Below, piece after piece: positions 29,830 to 38,684 of a stretch of DNA of 64,000 bases. Location of the stretch: contig NZ_QUET01000006.1 in NCBI RefSeq assembly GCF_003478445.1, forward strand, positions 1 through 64,000. The letters run 5' to 3'. Origin of the DNA: Roseburia sp. AM59-24XD (GTDB taxonomy: Bacteria > Bacillota > Clostridia > Lachnospirales > Lachnospiraceae). Position numbers and translations under genes: made by a program. Every line of letters begins with the position of its first letter. Position 1 is the stretch's first letter. The notes below the pieces were generated by a model, which saw only the letters and a program-made list of their open reading frames with translations, made no database searches and had not been told where the DNA came from.

Positions 29830-30016
29830 AATATTCCGATATTCCTTTCTCAGCCCGCAGCCGTACTCCACAGGCGTAGTGTCTTCATTCCTGTTTCGTC
29901 AGTAACAGGAAAACAGAGACAAACTTTTCGATTGCCGGAAAATCTGTCCCTGCTTTTATCTTGTGATGTTGAGGGAAAAATATTTGCCCCCTGCAGCATC
30001 TTATTCCGCTATATTA

Positions 30017-30937
30017 TTACTGATTCGACATTGCAATCAGCTCCTGCAGCATCTTCGGAAGCTCCGTCTCCATGTTCTCATCGGAGAACTGGCAGGTTCC
30101 TACTGCCTTATGACCACCACCGCCGTACTTGAGCATCAGGCTTCCGACATTGACCTTAGAGGTCTTATTCAAAATGCTGTAGCCAACTGCTGCAGAACAT
30201 CCTGCACCGCCCTTTCCGTTTACGATCCAGCAGGAAATATTCTGTTCCGGATACATGCTGTAGATCATAAAACGGTTACCGGAATAGATCGGATCAACAC
30301 CGCGAAGATCAGATATGATCACATTGCCCTCGACGTGTGTATGTGCCTTGACCATTTCCTGAAACTTCTCGGACTGCTCATGATAAATCTCAATACGTTC
30401 CACCACATCCGGCAGTGCCAGGATCTGATCCGTAGTCATTGTCCGGCAGGCATCGATCAGTTCTTCCATTAACTGATAGTTCGGAATCCGGAAATTACGC
30501 CAGCGCCCAAGACCGGTACGTGGATCCATAATAAATCCGATCAGGATCCATCCGGTCGGATGAAGGATCTCATCAATCGTCAGATTGGCGGAGTCTACCT
30601 TGTCCACCGCCTCCATCATCTCATCAAACTGTGGAAACTTCTCCTTGCCGCCATAATATTCATAAATAATTCTGGCACAGGATGGAGTCAGACGACTCTC
30701 TCCTTTATATTTGCCGGCTAACTGCTGTCTCTCATGCTCGCTGGAATGGTGGTCAAACCAAAGACCACAGCCCTCCACATAAGGAACATTTGCCAGACAG
30801 TCATCCTCCGTAACCTCAATCAGACCATCCTGCAGATCCTTCGGATGTGCAAACTTCCAATGATCAATGATCCCGGCTTCCTTTAACAGTGCCGCACATG
30901 CTAACCCATCAAAATCAGATCTGGTTACTAACCTCAT
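30017..30937 (-). CDS. DHH-family phosphoesterase
   Basis: 306 aa. N-terminal DHH domain: MRLVTRSDFDGLACAALLKE, metal motif WFDHHSSEHE, EAVDKVDSANL; C-terminal DHHA1-type KYGGGGHKAVGTCQF. The family includes exopolyphosphatases, NrnA-type oligoribonucleases and related metal phosphoesterases; this compact member with an altered first motif (SDFDG) cannot be assigned a substrate. The ribosome site is GGAGG. Monocistronic. Confidence 0.85.
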   Translation of the reverse strand: MRLVTRSDFDGLACAALLKEAGIIDHWKFAHPKDLQDGLIEVTEDDCLANVPYVEGCGLWFDHHSSEHERQQLAGKYKGESRLTPSCARIIYEYYGGKEKFPQFDEMMEAVDKVDSANLTIDEILHPTGWILIGFIMDPRTGLGRWRNFRIPNYQLMEELIDACRTMTTDQILALPDVVERIEIYHEQSEKFQEMVKAHTHVEGNVIISDLRGVDPIYSGNRFMIYSMYPEQNISCWIVNGKGGAGCSAAVGYSILNKTSKVNVGSLMLKYGGGGHKAVGTCQFSDENMETELPKMLQELIAMSNQ

Positions 30938-31111
30938 GATAATACCTCCATTCCTTTGTTAACCCACATATACACTGCGGTGATCCATTCTCTCGTAACT
31001 CACCTGTATACACCGCAGCAAACGACTTCTTTCATGCAGCCACCAATGCTGCCTCTTCTCTATTATACTATGCCACGGCAAACACGGCAACATCATTGTA
31101 CGTTGATCGGC

Positions 31112-32485
31112 TTATGCATTCGCCTTTTCTAACATCTCACAAACCTTGATCAGAATTGCACTTTCCAGACGCTTTCTCTGAATCTTGCAGGACATCTCAT
31201 GAACCTTATGAATGTCTCCATTATAAATATAGTTGTTTGCATTACAGCCACCGCTGCAGTAAAACTTTGCCCAGCACTTCTGGCAGGATAGCTTGGAATA
31301 AACATGTGCCCCCGCAAATTCCTTCTTGATCTCCTCATTGAAGGTGCCTTCCTCAATATTACCCATGCAGTATTCCTCATGTCCGACAAACTGATGGCAT
31401 GGATAAATATCTCCATCCGGGGTGATGGAAACATACTCGTTACCACTGCCGCAGCCACGCAGACGTTTGATCACACACGGTCCCTGCTCCAGATCGATCA
31501 TGAAATGGAAGAAATTCAGGAATCCACCGTTCTTCTTAAGTTCCATCAGACGGTCTGCCAGCTTATCATACTCCTCGCAGATACGATCCAGATCTTCCTC
31601 CGTGATCGCATACTCCACTTTCGGATCCTCCACAACCGGCTCCACCGAGATCTGATCAAAGCCCTGCTCATACAGATGGAATACATCCTCGGAAAAATCC
31701 AGATTGTACTTTGTATATGTTCCACGGACATACCATTCCTTATCGCCACGCTTCTCCACAAGTTTTTTAAAATTCCTGACGATGCGATCATAGCTTCCTG
31801 TTCCGTCTGCACGCACACGCATCCGGTCATTGACTTCCTTTCGTCCATCGATGGAAAGAACAACATTATACATTTCCTTGTTGATGAAATCAATCGCATC
31901 ATCATCCAGAAGCATACCATTTGTTGTGATCGTAAAACGGAAATGCTTACCGTATTCCTTCTCCTTGCTTCTGGCGTAAGCTACGGTCTGCTTTACTACA
32001 TCGAAATTCATCAGCGGCTCACCACCGAAGAAATCAAGCTCGAGATTCTCTCTTCCCACAGACTTCTCCAAAAGAAAATCAATGGCTGCCTTAGCGGTTT
32101 CCAGAGGCATCAGCTTACGTCCCGTACCAAAATCTCCCGTGGATGCAAAGCAATACTTGCAGCGCAGATTACAGTCATGGGAAATATGAAGGCACATTGC
32201 CTTGATCGGCGAATTGATCGCTGTTTCGGCATAGACAGCATACGGATCTCCGCTGAAAAGCACTTTGTCATGGTAAAGCTCTAAAATCTCTCCATAGCAC
32301 TCCTCAACCTGCTCCCTTGTATACTTGTCTGCCAGCGCTTTCACTGCCTCTTCCGGACATTCCTCTGCCAGCGGTTCCTCCAGATGATCCAGCAGATCAT
32401 AAGTAAGATCATCCACCAGATGTACTCCACCGCTGTTTACATCCAATACAATATTTAAATCCTTTGCTTTAAATTTATGAATCAT
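31112..32485 (-). CDS. cteB: SCIFF thioether maturase, radical SAM/SPASM enzyme
   Basis: 457 aa. An N-terminal about 80-residue peptide-recognition domain is followed by the radical SAM cluster motif C105-x3-C109-x2-C112 (HDCNLRCKYCFAS), GGEPLMNF, TTNGMLL, SIDGRKEVND, and a C-terminal SPASM region rich in Cys (RGCGSGNEYVSITPDGDIYP, then CHQF, and SCQKCWAKFYCSGGCNANNY). This is the enzyme partner that forms Cys-to-alpha-carbon thioether links in the SCIFF peptide encoded 163 bp upstream. Family and adjacency make the assignment firm. The role of the product is unknown in Clostridia generally. Confidence 0.95.
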   Translation of the reverse strand: MIHKFKAKDLNIVLDVNSGGVHLVDDLTYDLLDHLEEPLAEECPEEAVKALADKYTREQVEECYGEILELYHDKVLFSGDPYAVYAETAINSPIKAMCLHISHDCNLRCKYCFASTGDFGTGRKLMPLETAKAAIDFLLEKSVGRENLELDFFGGEPLMNFDVVKQTVAYARSKEKEYGKHFRFTITTNGMLLDDDAIDFINKEMYNVVLSIDGRKEVNDRMRVRADGTGSYDRIVRNFKKLVEKRGDKEWYVRGTYTKYNLDFSEDVFHLYEQGFDQISVEPVVEDPKVEYAITEEDLDRICEEYDKLADRLMELKKNGGFLNFFHFMIDLEQGPCVIKRLRGCGSGNEYVSITPDGDIYPCHQFVGHEEYCMGNIEEGTFNEEIKKEFAGAHVYSKLSCQKCWAKFYCSGGCNANNYIYNGDIHKVHEMSCKIQRKRLESAILIKVCEMLEKANA

Positions 32486-32590
32486 AATTATCCTTTCTTA
32501 ATTCAGATCACCCACACCAGATATGTCAGCGCATCGAGCCTGTGTGATCCGATACATTACCCGTGGGAAATTTGAAACTGTAACATGTAA

Positions 32591-32623
32591 ATAGCTGCTG
32601 CAATAATAAATTGCAGCAGCTAT
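32591..32623 (-). terminator. Hairpin between SCIFF precursor and maturase genes
   Basis: Perfect 14-bp stem ATAGCTGCTGCAAT / ATTGCAGCAGCTAT with a 5-base loop, 25 bp after the SCIFF stop; only a weak T-run follows. It could act as a partial terminator or protect the 3' end of the precursor message so that peptide is made in excess of enzyme. Confidence 0.6.
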
Positions 32624-32647
32624 CTGCTTTCAGCGCAATCACAACAA

Positions 32648-32800
32648 TTATTTGTCGTCATCCTCTCTTGCACACTTCTGGTTTCCTACCGTACAAGATG
32701 TCTTACATGCAGACTGGCAAGATGCCTGACACTTACCACAGCCGCCCTTCTTAGCGGACTCACTTAAGTTTGCCTTGTTTAATGTCTGAATATGCTTCAT
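32648..32800 (-). CDS. cteA: SCIFF (six-cysteine) ribosomal peptide precursor
   Basis: 50 aa: leader MKHIQTLNKANLSESAKKGG and core with six cysteines at 21, 24, 28, 32, 36 and 43 (CGKCQASCQSACKTSCTVGN), the defining SCIFF pattern, followed by an acidic tail. The start ATG 32800 has AAAGGATGGAGG upstream; a longer version to 32833 is not like the family. Substrate of the adjacent radical SAM enzyme. Confidence 0.96.
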   Translation of the reverse strand: MKHIQTLNKANLSESAKKGGCGKCQASCQSACKTSCTVGNQKCAREDDDK

Positions 32801-33052
32801 GATATCCTCCATCCTTTCATAAGTTCTAAACATAATTATTTATATTATTGTATCACATTTCTCACAAATTTCAACCTTCTGGTCAAATTTTCCTCAAAAA
32901 GCAGGAAGAAACTGGCAAAATATTTTACCTGCAATTGCAAATAATAGAAATCAGGATAAGCAAAACAAAAGCCTATCCCGCCGAAAAAGATATGAATCTG
33001 CTGCGGCAGAATGAAATCAATCGGCAAAACCAATATCAAGGAGGTAGAAAAA

Positions 33053-33262
33053 ATGACAAACAGTCAGAGTTCAAAAATGGAAGTTCCACAGGCAAAAGAA
33101 GCTATGGACAAGTTCAAGATGGAGGTTGCCAGTGAGTTAGGAGTACCACTTAAGAACGGTGGTTACAACGGAGATCTGACATCCGCACAGAACGGTTCCG
33201 TTGGTGGCGAGATGGTTCGTCAGATGATCAAGCGTCAGGAAGAATCTATGGCAGGTAAATAA
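33053..33262 (+). CDS. Alpha/beta-type small acid-soluble spore protein
   Basis: 69 aa DNA-coating protein of the spore core. VPQAKEAMDKFKMEVASELG, with the Glu-containing germination protease site, and GGYNGDLTSAQNGSVGGEMV are conserved. ATG 33053 follows AAGGAGG; the in-frame ATG at 33011 is upstream of that site and rejected. Expected to be transcribed in the forespore by sigma-G; I cannot point to a convincing promoter. Confidence 0.96.
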   Translation: MTNSQSSKMEVPQAKEAMDKFKMEVASELGVPLKNGGYNGDLTSAQNGSVGGEMVRQMIKRQEESMAGK

Positions 33263-33305
33263 TCAATCATCTGTCAACACAAATATTTTCCATGGGTTGA
33301 CATGG

Positions 33306-33336
33306 AAAAAGGGCTGAGAATGATCTCAGCCCTTTT
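33306..33336. terminator. Bidirectional terminator
   Basis: AAAAGGGCTGAGA / TCTCAGCCCTTTT stem with a 4-base loop between the SASP gene and the convergent DUF6465 gene. Confidence 0.88.
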
Positions 33337-33354
33337 GATATATCGCAAAAATTC

Positions 33355-33825
33355 TTACAGCTCGATATACTTACCTTCACCATTGTCTCCGTTGATGACA
33401 TAATATGCCTTGCCTTCCTCAGAGTTGATGTAAACCTTCAGATCCTTGATACGTCCGACCTGATGACCCTCGTTCTTGTAAGCCTGCTCGATCAGAGAAA
33501 CAACCTGGCCGGCCTCAACCTGCTTGCCATCGAACTCGAAGTAAACTTCCTGAACGCGTGGCTCAGCCTTCTTAGCTGCAGGCTTTCTTCCACGTTTCTT
33601 AGGCTCTGCCTTCTTAGCTGCAGGAGCTTTCTTTGGTGCCTCTGCCTTCTTAGTCTCAGTCTTCTTTGGTGCTTCTGTCTTCTTAACTGTATCTGCTGTC
33701 TTAGCTGCAGGAGCGGCTGCCTCTGTCTTCTTAGCTGCTGCTACGGTTGCGGCTGCTGCTGTTACTGCTGCGTTTGTCTTAACTGCGGTCTCTTTTTTTG
33801 CGGTAGTATTTTTCTTATCTGCCAT
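33355..33825 (-). CDS. DUF6465 protein with histone-like Lys/Ala/Pro tail
   Basis: 156 aa. Residues 1-90 are a low-complexity Lys/Ala/Pro/Glu/Thr tail containing KKRGRKPAAKK, an AT-hook-like RGRKP core at 78-82, reminiscent of histone-H1-like proteins. Residues 90-156 form a compact DUF6465 domain (VYFEFDGKQVEAGQVVSLIE ... KVYINSEEGKAYYVING). DNA or nucleic-acid binding is inferred from the tail. Sits between the SASP and spoVA genes. Start at 33825 behind GGGAGAAG. Confidence 0.85.
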   Translation of the reverse strand: MADKKNTTAKKETAVKTNAAVTAAAATVAAAKKTEAAAPAAKTADTVKKTEAPKKTETKKAEAPKKAPAAKKAEPKKRGRKPAAKKAEPRVQEVYFEFDGKQVEAGQVVSLIEQAYKNEGHQVGRIKDLKVYINSEEGKAYYVINGDNGEGKYIEL

Positions 33826-33998
33826 AATACTTCTCCCTTTCATAACTAAAGAAAAAAATTAACGATTCATCTACGATAAGAAGTTTATAGCGTTTTACGA
33901 AAAGTTTCAACCCTTTTTTCAATTTTTGTTACTATTGTATAATTATTTTAATTTTGTAACAAAAAATTATAAATATTGCCTTGTTTTTCCAGTGCTTT

Positions 33999-34352
33999 TT
34001 ATTTCATTTTCGGTTTAAAAATCAACGATCCGATATACCCAAAAATCATTGCACCGGAAACGCCAACCGAACATGCCGTAAAACCGCCTTTAAATAATCC
34101 GATAAAACCTTCCTGATCAATCGCTTCTTTCATACCGCGAAATAAAACATTTCCAAAACCAAGAAGCGGAACCGTTGCTCCGGCACCTGCCCATTTTTCG
34201 AAAGGCTCGTACCAGCCAAGCGCTCCGAGTATGACACCGGTGCAGACGAGCAATACCATGATCCTTCCCGGCAAAAGCTTTGTATTGTCCATTAAAATTT
34301 GTACAATGACACAGATAAGTCCACCCACAATAAATGCCCAAACATAATTCAT
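33999..34352 (-). CDS. spoVAE: Stage V sporulation protein AE
   Basis: 117 aa inner-membrane protein with three to four helices, matching SpoVAE (SpoVAEb): MNYVWAFIVGGLICVIVQIL, VPLLGFGNVLFRGMKEAI, GLFKGGFTACSVGVSGAM. Part of the channel that moves dipicolinic acid into the forespore and out at germination. Start at 34352 behind AAAAGGAGAA. Downstream of spoVAD by 70 bp. Confidence 0.93.
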   Translation of the reverse strand: MNYVWAFIVGGLICVIVQILMDNTKLLPGRIMVLLVCTGVILGALGWYEPFEKWAGAGATVPLLGFGNVLFRGMKEAIDQEGFIGLFKGGFTACSVGVSGAMIFGYIGSLIFKPKMK

Positions 34353-34422
34353 ATTTTTCGGTTCTCCTTTTTTCAAATTTTATTGCATAATTTTTCAAAA
34401 AACGCTACGTTTCTTTTTCTTA

Positions 34423-35487
34423 TTATCTGTCATTTTCTCCGGCACTTTCCAGGATAACTGCATGCGCAATTCCCGGTACACTTTTTCCTTCATTAAAACT
34501 TACCGGTGACAAAAGTGCTCCGGTCGGAACAAACAAAACACGCTTCCATTCCTGATTTTTTAACTTCTGCAGAATATAGCCGGTCAGCATGACCGCGCTG
34601 CAGCCACAGCCGCTTCCACCGGACTGTACATTCTGGTCATCCCGATAAATTTCAATGCCACAGTCGATATATCTGTCCGCAATGTCATACCCCTTTGCCT
34701 GCAGAATATCCAGCAGGATCTGTCTTCCAACTTCTCCCAGATCACCTGTGATGATCTGATCATAGTCCTCCGGCTTTCGCTGAAAATCATTCAGATTCGC
34801 TGCGATCACGTCAGCCGCAGCCGGTGCCATACAGGCTCCCATATTCATACTGTCCTTGACACCATAATCTACGATCTTACCGGTGGTAACGCCGCGTACC
34901 TGTACGATTTTTTGGACATCTGTTTTGCGGGACAGTTTCTTCTTCGTATCAAACTGCGAGGATAGAACAACTGCCCCGCTTCCCGTCACAGTCCAGGTTG
35001 CCGCCTGCGGACGCTGGTTGCCATACCCCAGCGGAAAACGAAACTGCTTTTCTGCACTGGCAAAATGGCTGGACGTAAGTGCCACGACACGATCCGCAAA
35101 ACCGCCGTCCACTAACATCGATCCGATTGCCAGTGATTCCCCCATCGTCGAGCACGCACCATACACACCAAAGATCGGGATGTCCAGATTCATCAGACCA
35201 AACGAGGATGCAATGAGCTGTCCGAGCAGATCGCCCGCCACAACATAGCGGATATCCTTTTTCTTTAAGCCGCATTTTTCGATTGCCATCTCCGCTGCAA
35301 TCTGCTGAAAGCGTTCTTCCGCTTCCTCCCATGTCTCCTGTCCCGCCATCGGATCCTTTATGACATGATCAAAATATTTTCCGTAGGGTCCCTGTGCTTC
35401 TTTTTCTCCAACAACAGACGCCGCCCCTACGATCAGGGGCGGACAGTCAAATTCTACGCTTTGTTTTCCGATTTCTTTTTTTGCCAT
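34423..35487 (-). CDS. spoVAD: Stage V sporulation protein AD
   Basis: 354 aa, thiolase-fold soluble member of the SpoVA dipicolinate channel (binds DPA). Conserved PLIVGAASVVGEKEAQGPYG, GACSTMGESLAIGSMLVDGG, HFASAEKQFRFPLGYGNQRP, DGGSGCGCSA-like SGGSGCGCSAVM near the C-terminus. ATG 35487 follows AAGGAGG. The usual spoVAC partner is not upstream; instead a long palindromic element begins 70 bp before the start. Confidence 0.95.
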   Translation of the reverse strand: MAKKEIGKQSVEFDCPPLIVGAASVVGEKEAQGPYGKYFDHVIKDPMAGQETWEEAEERFQQIAAEMAIEKCGLKKKDIRYVVAGDLLGQLIASSFGLMNLDIPIFGVYGACSTMGESLAIGSMLVDGGFADRVVALTSSHFASAEKQFRFPLGYGNQRPQAATWTVTGSGAVVLSSQFDTKKKLSRKTDVQKIVQVRGVTTGKIVDYGVKDSMNMGACMAPAAADVIAANLNDFQRKPEDYDQIITGDLGEVGRQILLDILQAKGYDIADRYIDCGIEIYRDDQNVQSGGSGCGCSAVMLTGYILQKLKNQEWKRVLFVPTGALLSPVSFNEGKSVPGIAHAVILESAGENDR

Positions 35488-35557
35488 CCGGCACCTCCTT
35501 TTCCGCACAAAATGTGCATACCTTTTATGCCTATTTTTTCCAATGAAGGTACCGATT

Positions 35558-35986
35558 ATTCATAATAATCTCACGAAACTTTCCACAGCAATGAAACGAA
35601 ATCGCTCATAATATTTCTTATGTCCAATTACTGATAATAGAATTTTGCCTGCCAAAGAACTTGAAAATCCGTGAGCTATGACAAAAAAATTGTCTTGTCA
35701 CTAACGGATTTCGAAAAGTCTAATTGCTTTGCTGCTTTGATTTTTGATAAACGCATCCTACCGTACTCGCCCCGAGGTGGGCTCAGTCGTGCGGATGCGC
35801 ATTTATCAAAGCATTGCAAAGCAAAGACTTTTCAGAAATCCTACTGATCTGCGTCAATTTTTTGTCATAGTTCACGGATTAATCTGTTTTACGAGGCAAA
35901 ATTATTATTTGTTTTCAGGACATAAGAAATATTATGAACCTACATTAACATTTCGTGAGGAAAGTTTTCGTAACATGATTATGAAT
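35558..35986. repeat. 429-bp imperfect palindromic element (long inverted repeat)
   Basis: Left arm 35558-35758 and right arm 35793-35986 are inverted copies at roughly 70% identity with a 34-bp centre. Shared blocks include ATTCATAAT at both ends, TCATAATATTTCTTATGTCC, AATTTTGCCT, ATCCGTGA.CTATGAC, GAAAAGTC, GCTTTGAT and CGCATCC next to the loop. The right end includes the last codons of the neighbouring gene. It fills the gap ahead of spoVAD and contains no credible protein gene. It could be a MITE-like element, a structured RNA, or a decayed insertion; the class is unknown to me. Confidence 0.75.
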
Positions 35987-36488
35987 CCTGTGAATTTTTT
36001 GGAAATGTTTTTTCATTTTTGCCGGTATATTTGATAAATAATTTCTGAAGTTTGAGGGCATATTTTTTGTCGAGATAATAACTTTTTATGTCGTCGCCGT
36101 CTACGGCTCCCCAGGTGAAAAGTCCTGTTTTATCGTCCTGATAATCGGACCAGTACAGAATGTTTTTTGTGTCGTTGTCCCAGCGAAACAGTATCTGTGT
36201 ATCCCACAATCCAAGATCCTCCGGCGAATATTTTGGATCTTTTTCTTTTTGATAAATTCTTGTTTTTTGCAGAATATGAAATAACTGAACCTTGTCCTGA
36301 AAAGACAGGTTTTTTAATTTCTTGCCGGAATAATTTCCCTGCGCCAGCGAAACCTCCGGTATCTGAAATACCGAATACATTTTCATCGTTCCAAGAATGG
36401 AACGAGAAGTCTGCTGTCTTGTGACCACAAAGATCACAAGGCAGAAGACCACGATCACTGCAGCAAACATGATTTTTCTTTTCTTCAT
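35979..36488 (-). CDS. Exported/anchored protein of unknown function
   Basis: 169 aa. N-terminal signal anchor (MKKRKIMFAAVIVVFCLVIF), then a soluble domain with KIYQKEKD, LWDTQILFRWDND, WSDYQDDKTGLFTW, a pattern of short beta strands. No family recognised. The ribosome site is GGGGG. It is 77 bp downstream of the beta-propeller gene on the same strand, and both are envelope-directed, so a shared transcript is likely. Its stop codon lies inside the palindromic element. Confidence 0.7.
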   Translation of the reverse strand: MKKRKIMFAAVIVVFCLVIFVVTRQQTSRSILGTMKMYSVFQIPEVSLAQGNYSGKKLKNLSFQDKVQLFHILQKTRIYQKEKDPKYSPEDLGLWDTQILFRWDNDTKNILYWSDYQDDKTGLFTWGAVDGDDIKSYYLDKKYALKLQKLFIKYTGKNEKTFPKNSQDS

Positions 36489-36565
36489 AGTTTCCCCCTT
36501 TTCCAGGCAACCTGCTACCGTTACCATAGCGAACTGATTTTACTTAAAAATTTAAGATTTCTTCT

Positions 36566-38533
36566 TTATAGATACGGAACGATCACCATATCACTGACAC
36601 CTGCATGACCATACGGAATAATATAAAACCACGATCCGATCCGCATGCCAACCATTCCACTGCTTCCTGTTTTAACCTCGTAGTCCCCGATTGATTCGAG
36701 CTTACCTTCTCTGCTGTAACGATATAATACATAGGTATTCCGGTATGCCTTCTCTTCCGGGTCGTCCAGATATTTCTCATCGTAGGTCATTCCCCCAAAA
36801 CCGACGATACTGTTGTCCCCATCAATAAATACACCCTTGTAATCATACTCTACATTGCTGTTCTCCATATCTTCGATGAGCTTTTCATCAAAAATATGCA
36901 GATTTTCATTGTCCGAAATATCGTACAGTGCTATCTTAATATGTTGATTCTGCGTATCGTCTGTTGTCCCGATTCCGAGAAGAAGATTGTCTTTGACCGG
37001 ATGAAGATACGTAGAAAAGCCCGGCATTTTCAGTTCGTCCATCACCTTTAGCTCCTTTGGATCAGAAAAGTCAATACTGATGAGAGGATCCGTCTGCTGA
37101 TAGGACACCACATATCCGACATCCTCCAGAAGACGGACGGCTTTGACATCTTCGTTTTCTGCAATATTGCCGCATTTCGAGATCATTTCTAATGCATCGT
37201 CAAAAACGTAGGCACAGATCTCTGTGTTACTGACATAGTTTTGCCCGGACTCATAGCCCTCCTCCCCCTTTGCATCCTGCTCATACGCATAATGGATAAT
37301 CTCTGTCACCACATACAGCATGTCTTTTCTTTCCTGAATGGCAAAACTGTTTGCAAAGGATCCCGGCATTACCACCGTCTTATTTTCAACCAGTTTTCCC
37401 CCGTCCAGTTTAAACCTAAGTATCCTGCTGCTGTCATTTTTTTCCTGTTGGGCGATATCTGCATAAAGAGTCGTGGAAAGATACAGATTATTCTCTGTCA
37501 TATATACGCCCGCGTACAGACCAATCACTGCTTTTGTATTGATCTTTTTCACGTCCTTTTGCAGCTTCCATGTGCTGACCATGGTGTATGCATTCCCCTG
37601 TGCATCTTCCGGCAGAATAATATTGTCGGTTTCCAGAAATTTTCCGTCCAGCCACGGAACATAACGTTCCTTATTCTTCTCCTTCATCGCAGTCACCGGA
37701 ACGTCCCAATTCTGTGTCACCAGATACAAAACACCCTGATATTCCCGCAGAGTATTGTAACTGCCATTCTGCAAAATATGGCGCAGTTCCTTTGGATGTC
37801 TGATATCGGAAATGTCATAGAAATAAACGGCTGTTTTAACATCCCACTTCACCGTTCCCTGAAGCTCCTCTTCTCCGGCAAGTCCATGAAGCTCCTCTGC
37901 CACAACAAGTATATCCTGATAAACATACAATGCTGCCGTCCGGTATGACAACCATTTTGCATCAGAAGATAAACCTGTGGATCCATTTTCGTTCTTTGGA
38001 ATCGGCAGCTTAAACTTCAATATCTCCTTTGTCTGTTTCCCCTCCGGCTTCAGAATATGAATACACGGCGGATCACCCCAGTCATTCTCCGTCTCCTTCT
38101 GTACCAGCTCATAGATATATTGTCCGTCCGTAATGATCGCATCTGCTTCCCCGACTCCTGTTTCCCGCTGGTTGATCGAAACATATGTCTGCACATTGCT
38201 GTCGACAGAAGCAGTTGCATATTGCACATCCCCGCCGGAAGTATTCTCTCCTCCCATCTTTGCGTTCATTGCATCACTGTCTTTTAAAACAATTTTATCC
38301 TGCTTCTCAAGCAGTCCCATATAATATTGATAAATCTGCCGGTAGCTGTCCACATGCGTGATACTGTTGGTATAGCAGCCATCCGTTCCTCCCAGAAAGA
38401 TCCGGCACAATAATACTGCAAGCACGAACCACACACAGCCTCCGGCAATCCGTGCCGGTTTCTTCCAGTGACGTTTGCGAAGCGTCACCTTCCTCATTCT
38501 GAGTCCGATCAGCCGTTCCGTTCCATTCATCAT
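36566..38533 (-). CDS. Beta-propeller domain (PF09826-type) membrane-anchored protein
   Basis: 655 aa. A short cytoplasmic basic segment, one hydrophobic anchor (about residues 20-40), then a large extracellular domain with the family motif GVGEADAIITDGQYIYELVQ (usually VDEADIVKTDGKYIY) and many repeated blade motifs (VYFYDISDIRHPKELRHI, LISIDFSDPKELKVMDEL). These proteins are secreted in Firmicutes with unknown targets. Start at 38533 (ATG ATG AAT) behind AAGGGAGC; the track upstream to 38569 lacks a site. No catalytic residues are evident. Confidence 0.8.
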   Translation of the reverse strand: MMNGTERLIGLRMRKVTLRKRHWKKPARIAGGCVWFVLAVLLCRIFLGGTDGCYTNSITHVDSYRQIYQYYMGLLEKQDKIVLKDSDAMNAKMGGENTSGGDVQYATASVDSNVQTYVSINQRETGVGEADAIITDGQYIYELVQKETENDWGDPPCIHILKPEGKQTKEILKFKLPIPKNENGSTGLSSDAKWLSYRTAALYVYQDILVVAEELHGLAGEEELQGTVKWDVKTAVYFYDISDIRHPKELRHILQNGSYNTLREYQGVLYLVTQNWDVPVTAMKEKNKERYVPWLDGKFLETDNIILPEDAQGNAYTMVSTWKLQKDVKKINTKAVIGLYAGVYMTENNLYLSTTLYADIAQQEKNDSSRILRFKLDGGKLVENKTVVMPGSFANSFAIQERKDMLYVVTEIIHYAYEQDAKGEEGYESGQNYVSNTEICAYVFDDALEMISKCGNIAENEDVKAVRLLEDVGYVVSYQQTDPLISIDFSDPKELKVMDELKMPGFSTYLHPVKDNLLLGIGTTDDTQNQHIKIALYDISDNENLHIFDEKLIEDMENSNVEYDYKGVFIDGDNSIVGFGGMTYDEKYLDDPEEKAYRNTYVLYRYSREGKLESIGDYEVKTGSSGMVGMRIGSWFYIIPYGHAGVSDMVIVPYL

Positions 38534-38684
38534 AAGCGGCTCCCTTCTGCCGCTTCCCCTGCGGCACATAAAATAAACAATTTGTTTCCCATTTTCGGAA
38601 TTCCTATTTATCTGTGTCGCCTCAGCTCAAAATGTTGCATGAAATAAATTTTTTTAATATAGTTATCACCGGATTGGATGTGGG

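Noticed and set aside
31304..32284. Long open frame (326 codons) on the plus strand over the SCIFF maturase gene
   Set aside because: Antisense to a well-conserved radical SAM gene, no ribosome site and no family resemblance.
33463..33849. Cys/Leu-rich open frame antisense to the DUF6465 gene
   Set aside because: Complement of the Lys/Ala repeats, which produces artificial Leu/Cys runs.
35744..36034. Open frame of about 96 codons in the palindromic element
   Set aside because: Composition is arbitrary, no ribosome site, and the sequence is explained by the inverted repeat.
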